From: Sporomusa silvacetica DSM 10669
Lineage (GTDB): Bacteria; Bacillota; Negativicutes; Sporomusales; Sporomusaceae
Length of the DNA: 64,000 bases
Direction of reading: 5' to 3'
NCBI RefSeq assembly: GCF_002257705.1
Contig: NZ_LSLK01000110.1
Span: 36,718 to 100,717 of the forward strand
The translations under genes were made by a program, and so were the position numbers. Shown piece after piece: positions 25,941-34,258 of the stretch. Numbering within the stretch: position 1 is the first letter of the stretch; each line of letters opens with the position of its first letter. The notes beneath the pieces are model-generated. The model searched no databases. It was not told the origin of the DNA and saw nothing but the letters and a program-made list of their open reading frames with translations.

Positions 25941-26246
25941 ATGGTTGATCAACCGCCTATTAGTAATGCAATTTTCATGCCAGCAAAATTGCAAATTCTA
26001 GCTGAATTTATAGCAAATTCTCCTGTAAATTGCCCTTTTTTCGGTTTTCTAACCTTCAATCGATGTGCACATTGTTAATTGTATTAGTTCAATATGAATT
26101 TAAATTTCACTTATTTCACTTGTTTTTTATGCTCATGTCATTTTGGTCTAGTTATTTTATTAATACTATTTCATTTTGACATTTACTAATCAGCAGCATG
26201 CTAATTCCGAAATAATAACTATATTTTTTTAATCCTCGTGATTGAG
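25941..26246. repeat. duplicated sigma-54 control region, copy 2
   Basis: This is the partner of 19153-19449, same orientation. It includes the perfect palindrome GGTTGATCAACC (25943-25954) and the inverted repeat TGCAATTTT/AAAATTGCA around the -24 box (25967-25993). It lies between the porin and the divergent activator gene and probably holds the activator's binding sites. The remaining 25873-26405 region holds the promoters described and no gene. Confidence 0.85.
25968..25982 (-). promoter_or_regulatory. sigma-54 (-24/-12) promoter of the porin gene
   Basis: On the minus strand TGGCATGAAAATTGC, with GG and GC 10 bp apart. The leader to the porin ATG is about 105 nt. Confidence 0.85.
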
Positions 26247-26324
26247 TAATATGTGCTTAACTATGTAGTTTTCTATTATTGTAGTTTAAAAATTGGGTGT
26301 TCTAACCATTGACAATTGGTTCAA

Positions 26325-26362
26325 AATATAGAAGACTATATAGATATATAGTCTTCTATATT
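26325..26362. promoter_or_regulatory. 38-bp perfect palindrome upstream of the activator gene
   Basis: Arms 26325-26342 and 26345-26362 are perfectly complementary over 18 bp with a 2-nt centre. It covers a likely -10 (TATAGA 26339-26344, with TTGGTT at 26316-26321 as -35). It has no U-run, so it looks like an operator or strong cruciform controlling the activator gene. Confidence 0.7.
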
Positions 26363-26405
26363 GATTACGTTAGCTGAATTATTAGTAGGTGTAAGGAGGC
26401 ATTAA

Positions 26406-28445
26406 ATGAATATTGATAAAAAAAGGAATACTTGTCTTCAGGAACTTACTGCTTTTCTGCACTTAAAACCTCAACAATGGACTGAAATCATCAATTATAA
26501 AGAAAAGTTGTTACTTTCGAATGAAAAGCCCATAGAATCGCCTTTAATTCGTAAAGAAATCGCGGAATCATGGATTCGCTCGCGAAAAAAAGGCGTTTTA
26601 CCTGACATATCCTTACTTGATAACATACTTAAACCTTCAGAATTTTCTAAGATTCAACGAGATAATAAACTGCTTCTTCAAACAACAGAACCGATATTTA
26701 ATGAGGCGCTAGCCTGCCTGAATAGCAAGCTACGCTTTAGTGTGGGCTTAATAGATAAAAACGGAATTCTACTTTCAAATTATAACGCACAGATTGAACA
26801 GTTGACCTACCCAGGAGTTAACATGTCGGAAGAACTAGTAGGTACCGCAGCTCATTCACTCTGCGCAAAGCTTGGCAAACCGGTATGCACAATTGGGCCT
26901 GAAACCTATAATAAAATATTGCAGCAAGGTAAATTAGTCATATCTCTACCTATATTTGACACTAATGGCAATATAACGGCAGTAATTGCTCTTGCCTATT
27001 ACCGTGACTTTAAACAAACACTTGAAGAGGAAGAGCTATTTACCTGGTTAATAGCCTGGCAGTTTTCCATTGCCCAAAAAATTGAAGATGCGTTAACATT
27101 AGCGCAACATAAATTCCAAATAAATATTGATAATAGTATTTTACATACCACCTTTTCGATGATTGATGAGGGCGTCATTTTTTTGGACTGTAACGGTCAA
27201 ATCAATAATATTAGCCGTGGTGGAGAACAATTCCTGGGAATGACTTCTGCAAAAGCGAAAGGGAAATATTATTCTGATCTTTTCGGTGAATTGCCTCAAA
27301 TATCAGGTATATTGCAGGGTAAATCTCCAGTTCCTGATATTGCGGCAACCGTTAGTAACCGTCACGGTAACAAAGCCTGTAAGTTAAAGGTAAAGCCCCT
27401 AAAAATCAATAACAAGGATATAGTGGGAGCTATCATACGTATCACCGAACTAAACAAAACTACTTTTGAAAGTGATAAATCCAAGTTTCCTGCTAAATTC
27501 ACTTTTGATGATATAATGGGAAACAGCCCTGAGCTATTACGAGCTAAACAATTGGCCAAAAAAGTGGCTATTCGTGATGTTGGCGTTTTATTAATTGGTG
27601 AAACCGGAAGTGGTAAAGAACTATTTGCTCAAGCAATACACAATGAATCACATCCGCACAAACCCTTTGTGGCTATTAATTGCGCTGCTATACCCAAAAG
27701 CTTAATAGAAAGTGAATTATTGGGTTATGATGGTGGCAGTTTTACCGGTGCTGAACGTAAGGGACGCACCGGTAAAATAGAAATGTCAAACGGCGGTACG
27801 CTTTTTTTGGATGAAATTGGAGACATGCCCTTGGAATCACAACCTACCTTACTCCGCGTATTAGAAGATAAACAAGTCATGCGGGTGGGCGGAAATAAAT
27901 ATATACCAGTTGATTTTCGTTTGATTGCAGCTACTAACAAAAATCTTTACGAAATGGTTTTAAAAAAAGAATTCCGTGAAGACTTATACTTCCGCTTAGC
28001 AACATTCAAAATTTTACTCCCCCCTCTACAGGGCAGAGATAGCGACATTATCGCCCTTACACAGTTTTTTATTGAACAGGAATGCAGAAAATTAAATGTG
28101 CCAAAACTTCATTTGGAAGCAGCCGCATTGCGTATTCTAGTGCACTATCAATGGCCAGGCAATATCAGACAACTAAAAAATGTCATAACTCATGCGGTAA
28201 ATATGTCAGAAAATGAAATGATACAGATCTGTGACCTCCCAAATGAAATAATTGATAATCCCTCTTCATTCGGCCCGAGTGGAGTAATTAAACCAATACG
28301 GGAACTGGAAAAGCAATCCATCCTTGACGCTATGATCTTAACTAATAATGACCTTTACCAAGCAGCAGCAATGTTGGGAATGAGCAAAAGTACATTATAC
28401 AGGCGATTGAAGGAATACCAATTTCCCTTTAAAGATACAATCTAG
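26406..28445 (+). CDS. sigma-54-dependent transcriptional activator (AcoR-like)
   Basis: A 679-aa enhancer-binding protein. Domains: an N-terminal sensor region with a GAF-like part (about 80-215), a PAS domain (about 240-340), the AAA+ domain (about 365-600) and a Fis-type HTH (about 640-672). Key motifs are Walker A GETGSGKE (near 398), GSFTGAE (the GAFTGA loop that contacts sigma-54, near 444), Walker B LFLDEIGDMP, and AAAMLGMSKSTLYRRLK in the HTH. AAGGAGG (26393-26399) precedes ATG. It is divergent from the porin gene across one of the two matching sigma-54 control regions, so it is the obvious candidate regulator of both. Confidence 0.92.
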   Translation: MNIDKKRNTCLQELTAFLHLKPQQWTEIINYKEKLLLSNEKPIESPLIRKEIAESWIRSRKKGVLPDISLLDNILKPSEFSKIQRDNKLLLQTTEPIFNEALACLNSKLRFSVGLIDKNGILLSNYNAQIEQLTYPGVNMSEELVGTAAHSLCAKLGKPVCTIGPETYNKILQQGKLVISLPIFDTNGNITAVIALAYYRDFKQTLEEEELFTWLIAWQFSIAQKIEDALTLAQHKFQINIDNSILHTTFSMIDEGVIFLDCNGQINNISRGGEQFLGMTSAKAKGKYYSDLFGELPQISGILQGKSPVPDIAATVSNRHGNKACKLKVKPLKINNKDIVGAIIRITELNKTTFESDKSKFPAKFTFDDIMGNSPELLRAKQLAKKVAIRDVGVLLIGETGSGKELFAQAIHNESHPHKPFVAINCAAIPKSLIESELLGYDGGSFTGAERKGRTGKIEMSNGGTLFLDEIGDMPLESQPTLLRVLEDKQVMRVGGNKYIPVDFRLIAATNKNLYEMVLKKEFREDLYFRLATFKILLPPLQGRDSDIIALTQFFIEQECRKLNVPKLHLEAAALRILVHYQWPGNIRQLKNVITHAVNMSENEMIQICDLPNEIIDNPSSFGPSGVIKPIRELEKQSILDAMILTNNDLYQAAAMLGMSKSTLYRRLKEYQFPFKDTI

Positions 28446-28519
28446 CCCTTTTTACTTTTGTCTAATCCAGTTTTGAACCAAAAATAATGTGGACTTAGAC
28501 AACTACGGTTTTTCCATAA

Positions 28520-28570
28520 TTAAGTGGCCTTCAATTCCGGCATTGTAATGCATAATTGAAGGCCACTTAA
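28520..28570 (+). terminator. long hairpin after the activator gene
   Basis: Seventeen-base perfect arms (28520-28536 and 28554-28570) with a small inner stem GCATT/AATGC, then TTTATTGC. It probably ends the activator transcript. The stem is unusually long for a terminator. Confidence 0.6.
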
Positions 28571-28574
28571 TTTA

Positions 28575-28817
28575 TTGCTATATTTCTTACAAGCTTGCGG
28601 TATATCTAAAGCATTTGAAGGTCATTGGGTACTCCAAGACGTTAATCTAACTATATTTCCCGGAGAAATCCGCGGTCCGGCAGGCGAGAATGGCGCTGGA
28701 AAAAGCACGCTATTAGGCGTGCTGGCCGGTCGTCCGGAAATTACAGAATTAGGAGGCTATTCAGGAAGTATCTATTGGCAGGGACAAAAAATGCTTATTC
28801 ACTCGCCAGAACTATGA
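28575..28817 (+). pseudogene. fragment of a sugar ABC transporter ATPase (RbsA/MglA-like)
   Basis: About 80 codons resembling the N-terminus of ribose/galactose-type ABC ATPases: ISKAFEGHWVLQDVNLT, then Walker A GENGAGKSTLLGVLAG. The frame stops before the Q-loop, signature and Walker B, where an intact protein would have about 500 residues. It has no ATG and no ribosome site, and the family's usual AL(L/M)GENG is altered to GPAGENG. No permease or binding-protein genes are nearby. It is a decayed remnant. Confidence 0.8.
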
Positions 28818-28842
28818 ACTAATAGCGTAGCGACTATTGCTG

Positions 28843-29754
28843 CTACAAAACTCTTTCCCCTAATAACGACCCCATGAGGTCTACCGCCATTTTAGCGGTC
28901 TGATTCCTATTATCTAATACGGTGTTCACTTCCACGAACTCGGCACTGGTAACAATATTAGCCGCAGAAATAAGTTCCATGGCTAAATGGCTTTCACGAT
29001 ATGTTAATCCACCAAGTACCGGTGTACCAACGCCTGGTGCGTGCAAGGGGTCGATGACATCCATATCGAAACTCACGTGAACCCCCTCAGTGCCATTAGC
29101 TACAATCTTAATGGCCTCTTCCATCACCTTAGCCATACCCATTATGTCGATTTCATGCATGGTGTACACGACAACACCAAGTTCTTTGAGTAGCATCTTC
29201 TCCCCTGGGTCCAAATCCCTAATACCAATCATTACAAACTTCTCCGGGTCAAGTTTTGCAGCCCGGCCTCCGACTCCGGTCAACCGCTCATGACCACGAC
29301 CCAAGCACACCGCCACCGGCATTCCGTGAATATTACCGGACGGTGAAGTTGCAGCAGTATTAATATCGCCGTGGGCGTCGAACCAGAGAACACCCAATTT
29401 CTTTTTATGTTGGAGCACACCGGAGATAGTACCAATAGCAATACTGTGGTCACCGCCAAGAATCAGGGGAAAACGGGCTTTTGCCATTTCCTCAGCTACC
29501 ATGTGGCAAAGCTCAGTGTTAACTCTTTCAATTTCGTCCAGATACTTTAGACTCGTTCCGTCCACATAGCAGGAGTCTGGCCTATTAGCCGCAATATCTC
29601 CCTTGTCGTCAATTTCATAACCGAGTGCCTGGAGTTTTTCACCGACCTTTGCATAACGGATAGCACTAGGCCCCATATCTACGCCCCGGCGATCCGCACC
29701 TAGATCTAACGGTACTCCGATAATAGAAATGCGATTATTAATAGTTGGATTCAT
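28843..29754 (-). CDS. rocF: arginase
   Basis: A 303-aa ureohydrolase that splits arginine to ornithine and urea. The manganese-binding motifs are GGDHSIAIG, WFDAHGDINT and SFDMDVIDPLHAPG. The N-terminal ISIIGVPLDLGADRRGVDMG is typical of Bacillus-type arginase. The frame extends to 29796, but AAGGGGG eight bases before ATG 29754 sets the start and gives the usual length. It is followed by the ABC remnant on the other strand, and a strong hairpin lies upstream. Confidence 0.93.
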   Translation of the reverse strand: MNPTINNRISIIGVPLDLGADRRGVDMGPSAIRYAKVGEKLQALGYEIDDKGDIAANRPDSCYVDGTSLKYLDEIERVNTELCHMVAEEMAKARFPLILGGDHSIAIGTISGVLQHKKKLGVLWFDAHGDINTAATSPSGNIHGMPVAVCLGRGHERLTGVGGRAAKLDPEKFVMIGIRDLDPGEKMLLKELGVVVYTMHEIDIMGMAKVMEEAIKIVANGTEGVHVSFDMDVIDPLHAPGVGTPVLGGLTYRESHLAMELISAANIVTSAEFVEVNTVLDNRNQTAKMAVDLMGSLLGERVL

Positions 29755-29893
29755 ATGGAGAACCCCCTTAAACATATACCTTATCATCTTACTCATAATG
29801 AAGTTTAGTCTCGGATAAAACTTCGATTCGGCAAATTGGTAGCTAAAACTAGGTTACTGATTTTTCCCTAATTAAATACCTGATTAAATAATT

Positions 29894-29935
29894 ACACCCC
29901 ATAGGGTAAGCCTGTTACGGCTCTCTATGGGGTGT
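29894..29935. terminator. CCCCATAG hairpin, copy 1
   Basis: ACACCCCATAG (29894-29904) pairs with CTATGGGGTGT (29925-29935); GCC/GGC pair inside. It lies 12 bp past the stop of the 69-aa minus-strand gene and can end that transcript. A near-identical hairpin is at 49535-49569. Confidence 0.65.
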
Positions 29936-29946
29936 TGTCACTGTTT

Positions 29947-30156
29947 CTACAATATTTCGTTGGAAGTGATCTGTACTGAAAAGTCACCTTTACTTGTATG
30001 CTTAATGACCCCCTTCTTACCAGCACCATCATCAACCGTAATGGCTTGCAGGTTGTGAGTCATCATAAAGTTAAGCACATCCTGTTTTACGAAAGCTTCC
30101 CAGCTCACCTTCTTTGAATTAGCTTGTTCTGCATTTCCTACTACGTCTTCTGTCAT
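29947..30156 (-). CDS. hypothetical protein, 69 aa
   Basis: I do not recognise this small soluble protein. It is charged, with SWEAFVKQDVLNFMMTHNL as a likely helix and ITVDDGAGKKGVIKHTSKGDF as a beta-rich part. GGGAGCGAT precedes the ATG. It lies 38 bp downstream of the CoaC-like flavoprotein gene and ahead of a terminator, so the two form one operon. It has no cysteine, which argues against it being a decarboxylase peptide substrate. Confidence 0.65.
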   Translation of the reverse strand: MTEDVVGNAEQANSKKVSWEAFVKQDVLNFMMTHNLQAITVDDGAGKKGVIKHTSKGDFSVQITSNEIL

Positions 30157-30194
30157 AATTAATCGCTCCCTTTTCTTCGTCTTAAAACGAGTTG

Positions 30195-30746
30195 TTATTT
30201 AGCTTTCGCAAGCAATATTCCGGTTACTTCCTGAATAATAAATTCGATATCCGCAAGCATACTATACAATGTTTTACCACTAGGCATGGTTTTCTCCTGC
30301 TGAATAAATCGGCACCCGTCCTCCCGCAAAGTTTGAATGTTTCTTTGTACTACCGATTTTTTGTACATTTTGGGATTCATGTGAGGAGCAAAAACAGTGA
30401 CTGCCTCTGTTGACAGGATAGTCGTAGACAGCATGTCGTCCGCTATACCGTTAGCCGCCTTTCCAATAATGTTAGCAGTTGCGGGAGCAATTAATAATAA
30501 ATCTGCCTTATCTGCAAGCTTTTTGTGCCCCGTATTCCACGAAACCGGATCGGCAAATTGATCCAGGACAACCGGATTGCCGGATGCATTGCGAAAGGTC
30601 AATGGCGCAACAAATTTCGTGGCGCTATTTGTCATAATTACATCTACATTGGCGTGCAGCGCGACCAGTTTGCTTACAATATCTGCCGCCTTATATACCG
30701 GACTGCAGCCGGTCACACCAATAATGATATTTTTCCCTTTAAGCAT
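30195..30746 (-). CDS. CoaC/Dfp-like flavoprotein
   Basis: A 183-aa protein of the HFCD flavoprotein family (phosphopantothenoylcysteine decarboxylase, EpiD, UbiX-related). FMN-site motifs are present: GVTGCSPVYKAADIVSKL, MTNSATKFVAP, the catalytic-type His in WNTGHKKLADKADL, APATANIIGKAANGIADDMLS and APHMNPKMYKK (usual PAMNxxM). The CoaB synthetase half is missing. In CoaBC the CoaC domain is N-terminal; here it stands alone, so it may be a paralogue with another job. It is upstream of a 69-aa gene of unknown function. Confidence 0.8.
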   Translation of the reverse strand: MLKGKNIIIGVTGCSPVYKAADIVSKLVALHANVDVIMTNSATKFVAPLTFRNASGNPVVLDQFADPVSWNTGHKKLADKADLLLIAPATANIIGKAANGIADDMLSTTILSTEAVTVFAPHMNPKMYKKSVVQRNIQTLREDGCRFIQQEKTMPSGKTLYSMLADIEFIIQEVTGILLAKAK

Positions 30747-30801
30747 TTTATCGATCTCTTTTCTATGTTTATATTTCTACCCTCATACTAAATATAGGTA
30801 T

Positions 30802-31419
30802 CTATATACTTCTAAATAAACCAATTACTTTGCCCACAATAGACACATTCTCTGCATATATGGGTTCCATTGAATCGTTTTCTGGTTGTAGCCGAATGCG
30901 TCTTGCTTCTTTGAAAAAACGTTTTACAGTAGCCTCTTCATTGTCTATCAAAGCCACTACAATTTCGCCATTACAAGCATTGTTCTGTTGCCGGACAAGC
31001 AAGTAATCTCCGTCTAAGATACCAGCGTTGATCATACTATCGCCTTTCACTGCTAGCATAAACACATTATCTTCACTACCGATTAATTCTGCAGGCAGAG
31101 GATAGGTTTCTTCCACGTTTTCAACGGCAAGTATCGGCTGACCGGCGGTAACTACGCCAACAAGCGGAACTGGAATAACCGTCTTGTGTCTCCAAGGTGC
31201 TTCATCAAGTACGTCAATTGCGCGCGGTTTAGTAGGATCACGTTTTATATAACCTAATGATTCTAATTTAGTCAGATAGGCATGTACTGTAGAACTGCTG
31301 CTAAGTCCGACTGCTTCGCCTATCTCCCGAACAGACGGAGGATAACCTTTAGCCCGAAGGTTTTCTTTTATATAATCCAATATTTCTTTTTGCCTTTTGT
31401 TTAGGGAATCGACGGTCAT
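30802..31419 (-). CDS. lexA: LexA repressor
   Basis: A 205-aa SOS repressor. The HTH has SVREIGEAVGLSSSSTVHAY (residues 29-48). Self-cleavage is between A92 and G93 (VVTAGQP); the catalytic pair is S128 (KGDSM) and K166 (TVKRF). The frame runs upstream to 31542, but GAGGTGGTAAAA sets ATG 31419, giving the standard length. It is divergent from a LysM gene; LexA-type boxes lie between, so both are probably SOS-controlled. Confidence 0.97.
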   Translation of the reverse strand: MTVDSLNKRQKEILDYIKENLRAKGYPPSVREIGEAVGLSSSSTVHAYLTKLESLGYIKRDPTKPRAIDVLDEAPWRHKTVIPVPLVGVVTAGQPILAVENVEETYPLPAELIGSEDNVFMLAVKGDSMINAGILDGDYLLVRQQNNACNGEIVVALIDNEEATVKRFFKEARRIRLQPENDSMEPIYAENVSIVGKVIGLFRSI

Positions 31420-31463
31420 TTTTACCACCTCAAGATAATTGTACCATAAAACGGCAGAAAAGA

Positions 31464-31548
31464 GAACGTTAGTTCGAAAATTTTTATCGAACATACTTGC
31501 GGAGAACATATGTGCTGTGCTATAATAACAGCAACCAAACATACGTTC
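31464..31548. promoter_or_regulatory. LexA boxes between lexA and the yneA-like gene
   Basis: GAACGTTAGTTC (31464-31475) fits the Firmicute GAAC-N4-GTTC core. GAACATATGTGC (31504-31515) and AAACATACGTTC (31537-31548) each miss it by one base. The last two flank TATAAT (31521-31526), a likely -10 for the rightward gene. Confidence 0.82.
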
Positions 31549-31569
31549 AATTAAAGAGGTGTTTATATT

Positions 31570-31836
31570 ATGAGAAAGACAATATTGGTACTGTCGCTAG
31601 TTCTTGTTATATTGGCTCTTACACCATTGGCTATTTCTCGTGCTTTTGTTGCTCCCACTACCTATGAGACGATCTACGTAAAACCAGGCGATACAGTTTG
31701 GCAAATTGCTGCTAACTACATAACAGATAAAGACGATGTTAGGGAAGTCGTTTTTGAGATTAGGCGGATAAATAAATTGGATAATAACGCGAAGGTTTAT
31801 CCCGGACAAGCTTTGAAAGTGCCGGTTAAATCTTGA
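31570..31836 (+). CDS. yneA: YneA-like LysM protein, SOS division inhibitor
   Basis: An 88-aa protein with one N-terminal membrane helix (about 4-24) and a LysM domain (YVKPGDTVWQIAANY ... VYPGQALKVPV). In B. subtilis the gene divergent from lexA encodes YneA, a membrane/cell-wall LysM protein that delays division during SOS. The location, size, topology and LexA boxes all match. The ribosome site is AAAGAGGTG (31553-31561). A bidirectional terminator follows. Confidence 0.82.
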   Translation: MRKTILVLSLVLVILALTPLAISRAFVAPTTYETIYVKPGDTVWQIAANYITDKDDVREVVFEIRRINKLDNNAKVYPGQALKVPVKS

Positions 31837-31875
31837 ACGAGATGACTTATTCAGCTAATAAGATATATACATACC

Positions 31876-31906
31876 AGAAAACACGGCTGCGATGGCCGTG
31901 TTTTCT
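31876..31906. terminator. bidirectional terminator between yneA and tetR-like genes
   Basis: AGAAAACACGGC (31876-31887) pairs with GCCGTGTTTTCT (31895-31906). The A-tract on one side and T-tract on the other let it serve both convergent genes. Confidence 0.8.
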
Positions 31907-31913
31907 ATTTGCT

Positions 31914-32477
31914 TTATTTGTTTCGGGGGAGTAAGCCATATACGGCAATATCCGCCATTGCAGCTAATGCATCTGCATGCGTCATATTGCTTTCCTCAAG
32001 AAACCGGAAGTTAAATAAATCATTCATTGCACTGGCAATAATTTGCCTAAGTACAGCTACATTGATGGGGCGAAGCAAGTCATTTTCTATGTTGGGGATG
32101 ATAAAAGATGTCAAGTGATTTAGTTGCTCCTGGCGAAAATCTGATACCAAGTGCCATTCATCAGGATAATAATGACGAAGGTCATCATAAAGACTATGAT
32201 TGTTAATGGCTCCAAACACTTTTGGTGCAATTTTAAGCAAAGCCTGAATTTTCTCTGCAGTGGATAACTTAGGGCTGCTGTAAATCTCCTGTTCCTGTTC
32301 CTGAATATCCTGAATAGCGGTAGTTAAGATATCATGTACAAGTTCATTTTTAGAGGCAAAGTGCTCGTATAAGGAAGTTTTGCTGAGACTAAGACGTCTG
32401 GCCAGATCGCTCATTGTAAATTTTACACCGCGGGTTTTCATCTCCTCAGCTGCGGCCATGAGAATGCGTTTTCGCAA
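31914..32477 (-). CDS. TetR-family regulator
   Basis: A 187-aa regulator. The N-terminal HTH is MSDLARRLSLSKTSLYEHFASKNELV (about 21-46), followed by a helical ligand domain. The start is TTG 32477 after GAGGTGAT; the first in-frame ATG would cut the first HTH helix. The gene is isolated between convergent yneA and the DUF1858 fusion gene. No operator could be assigned. Confidence 0.85.
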   Translation of the reverse strand: MRKRILMAAAEEMKTRGVKFTMSDLARRLSLSKTSLYEHFASKNELVHDILTTAIQDIQEQEQEIYSSPKLSTAEKIQALLKIAPKVFGAINNHSLYDDLRHYYPDEWHLVSDFRQEQLNHLTSFIIPNIENDLLRPINVAVLRQIIASAMNDLFNFRFLEESNMTHADALAAMADIAVYGLLPRNK

Positions 32478-32598
32478 AATAAGATCACCTCAATAAGTTT
32501 GTACTCAAATGGCAAAATTAGTACTAGAAGATTCAGGTTCAGAAAATACTACATTTTCTATCTGCCAATACCTTTTTACACGAACAAAAAAATTCCTA

Positions 32599-33804
32599 CT
32601 ACATATAGTCAAGGAAGCGATCATTTAACTCTTGTTGTAGCCTTTCAATTCCGCAACTTCGGATATAATCCCAACCCACCCATTTAAAGCTGGCGTTCAC
32701 CGGCAAACTTCTACCGCCTTGCAGATGCGATGATGGAAAGAATGCCGCATCGAAAATGCAGGCTGCTTGCGGTCCAGTTAGATAGTCAACCAGCTCTTTT
32801 AACTCTACCGCTTTGCTAGCTTTGACTAAAAGTGATACCGGATAAACAATCGCTCCATCCGACGGCCAGATAACCTCAATGTCCTTGCGTCCGTTAAGTG
32901 TCTCGGCAAAAAAGCGCGGCATGATATATATCGGCGGCAATCCGTTGTGCGAACTGCTTAGTTCTTTTACCATCTGGGACGGGTGTAACCCATAACGTAC
33001 CGCTCGGGCCAGCCCCTTGATACCATCGTTGCCATAATCCTTATAATAATAAAGTTGCAAAGCATCGCAGTAAGTGTCCCCGTGACCACGCATCACAACT
33101 TGATTTTCAAATACAGGATTCAATAGGTCACCCCAAGTGCGTGGAACAGGCAAGCTACCCAACCGTTTTTTTTCAATGACCATTACCAACGCATTTACAG
33201 CCAATACAAAAAAATGACATTGCGGATCAAGTAACTGAGCCGAAAGGAAGCGCGGATTAACCTGTTGACCGGTTGCCTGTAGAAAAATCCCGGTTTGAAC
33301 AAATCGCTCGACAAACTTATCATGCAAAAATTCATAACCTGTTGTTAGAATAATGTCCGGAATTTCGTCTGAGTCTTCAAAATAGGGAATGTATTCTTCA
33401 TAGTGAATATATTTGTTGGCCGAAGTATCAATATTATAATGTAAATCTACTCCTTTCTCGCACTGCAGGTGATTCAGCACTAATTGAAGTTCCCCCTGTA
33501 AAGGGACCTTCAGTGGACAAGGCAAGAGTGCAAGTAAATTAAGGCATTTTCCGTTTGTCACTACAGATGACGACAGTTTAGAATACTGCCTAACTTCATG
33601 AATTTTTTCCTCGAGTAGTTTAATGAAAACGTCGGCATTCAGCTTTTTACTTTTTAGGGCAGTCTTTAATTTTAGTACCGTTCCCAAATCCCTCTGAATT
33701 TTCTTATCAGCAAACTGGGGAAATCCATTCGTGATAAAAACTTCGCGAGTCTCAGGATACATCTCAAGAATTTGAGAAATTGTCAAGTCTAGCTCAATCA
33801 ACAT
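32599..33804 (-). CDS. DUF1858 domain fused to a solute-binding-protein fold
   Basis: A 401-aa protein. Residues about 1-60 match DUF1858 (TISQILEMYPETREVFITNG), a small domain often next to redox or hybrid-cluster proteins. Residues about 95-400 look like the ferric-type extracellular solute-binding fold (IPDIILTTGYEFLH, LPVPRTWGDLLNPVFENQVV, FFAETLNGRKDIEVIWPSDGAIVYPVSLLVKAS). No signal peptide or lipobox exists, so the binding domain must be cytoplasmic, perhaps a sensor (inference). The likely start is ATG 33804, with GAAGGG upstream; two GTGs precede it. A related exported binding protein is encoded at 36702. Confidence 0.72.
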   Translation of the reverse strand: MLIELDLTISQILEMYPETREVFITNGFPQFADKKIQRDLGTVLKLKTALKSKKLNADVFIKLLEEKIHEVRQYSKLSSSVVTNGKCLNLLALLPCPLKVPLQGELQLVLNHLQCEKGVDLHYNIDTSANKYIHYEEYIPYFEDSDEIPDIILTTGYEFLHDKFVERFVQTGIFLQATGQQVNPRFLSAQLLDPQCHFFVLAVNALVMVIEKKRLGSLPVPRTWGDLLNPVFENQVVMRGHGDTYCDALQLYYYKDYGNDGIKGLARAVRYGLHPSQMVKELSSSHNGLPPIYIMPRFFAETLNGRKDIEVIWPSDGAIVYPVSLLVKASKAVELKELVDYLTGPQAACIFDAAFFPSSHLQGGRSLPVNASFKWVGWDYIRSCGIERLQQELNDRFLDYM

Positions 33805-33860
33805 CACCACTCACCCTTCAAGCCGTTATTAAACTTTTGCCCGCTAGCGCATAAGAAAAA

Positions 33861-33907
33861 GCCTTAGTCGTTCAATCCAGGGAAAGTTAACCTTTCCATC
33901 TGAATAA
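33861..33907. repeat. 47-bp dispersed repeat, copy 1
   Basis: Starts GCCTTAGTCGTTCAATCCAG and contains GGAAAG/CTTTCC, a small hairpin. About 90% identical to 63623-63669. In the rest of 33811-34258 a second hairpin (ATCAACTGG 33912-33920 with CCAGTTGAT 33939-33947) and a cruciform at 34201 are the only other structures. Confidence 0.75.
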
Positions 33908-34200
33908 AAAAATCAACTGGAAAAAGCATCGCTTTCACCCAGTTGATACTACACTGTACCAAAGTATTTTCTTAAAATTACCTATGGGACATCCTTGCAT
34001 TCATATTACAACCAAACCGAACTCACGTCAATGCTAGCATCAATTTATCTTCCCTGTTTGTTTATGTTTGTATAAGCAAGTTGCCCAGATCAGTTTTTCA
34101 ACTAAAAATAACTATTGATGACAGCAACTAATTAATATATAATTATTGCCATAATCAATTTTAGTTTTGTTTTGTTAGTTTTAGTTTGTTGTCACAATGA

Positions 34201-34237
34201 AGTGCCGGCCGGATGAATATTCATCCGCGCCGGCACT
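34201..34237. promoter_or_regulatory. near-perfect cruciform before the integrase-like gene
   Basis: Outer arms AGTGCCGGC (34201-34209) and GCCGGCACT (34229-34237) enclose a perfect palindrome CGGATGAATATTCATCCG (34210-34227); one unpaired base. It ends 6 bp before the ribosome site of the next gene. No U-run follows, so a regulator site or mRNA stem is likelier than a terminator. Confidence 0.7.
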
Positions 34238-34258
34238 ACTATTAGGAGGCGATTATTC

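Noticed and set aside
29947..30746. RiPP locus made of the CoaC/EpiD-like flavoprotein and the 69-aa gene
   Set aside because: The small protein has no cysteine at its C-terminus or elsewhere and no modifying or export genes are near.
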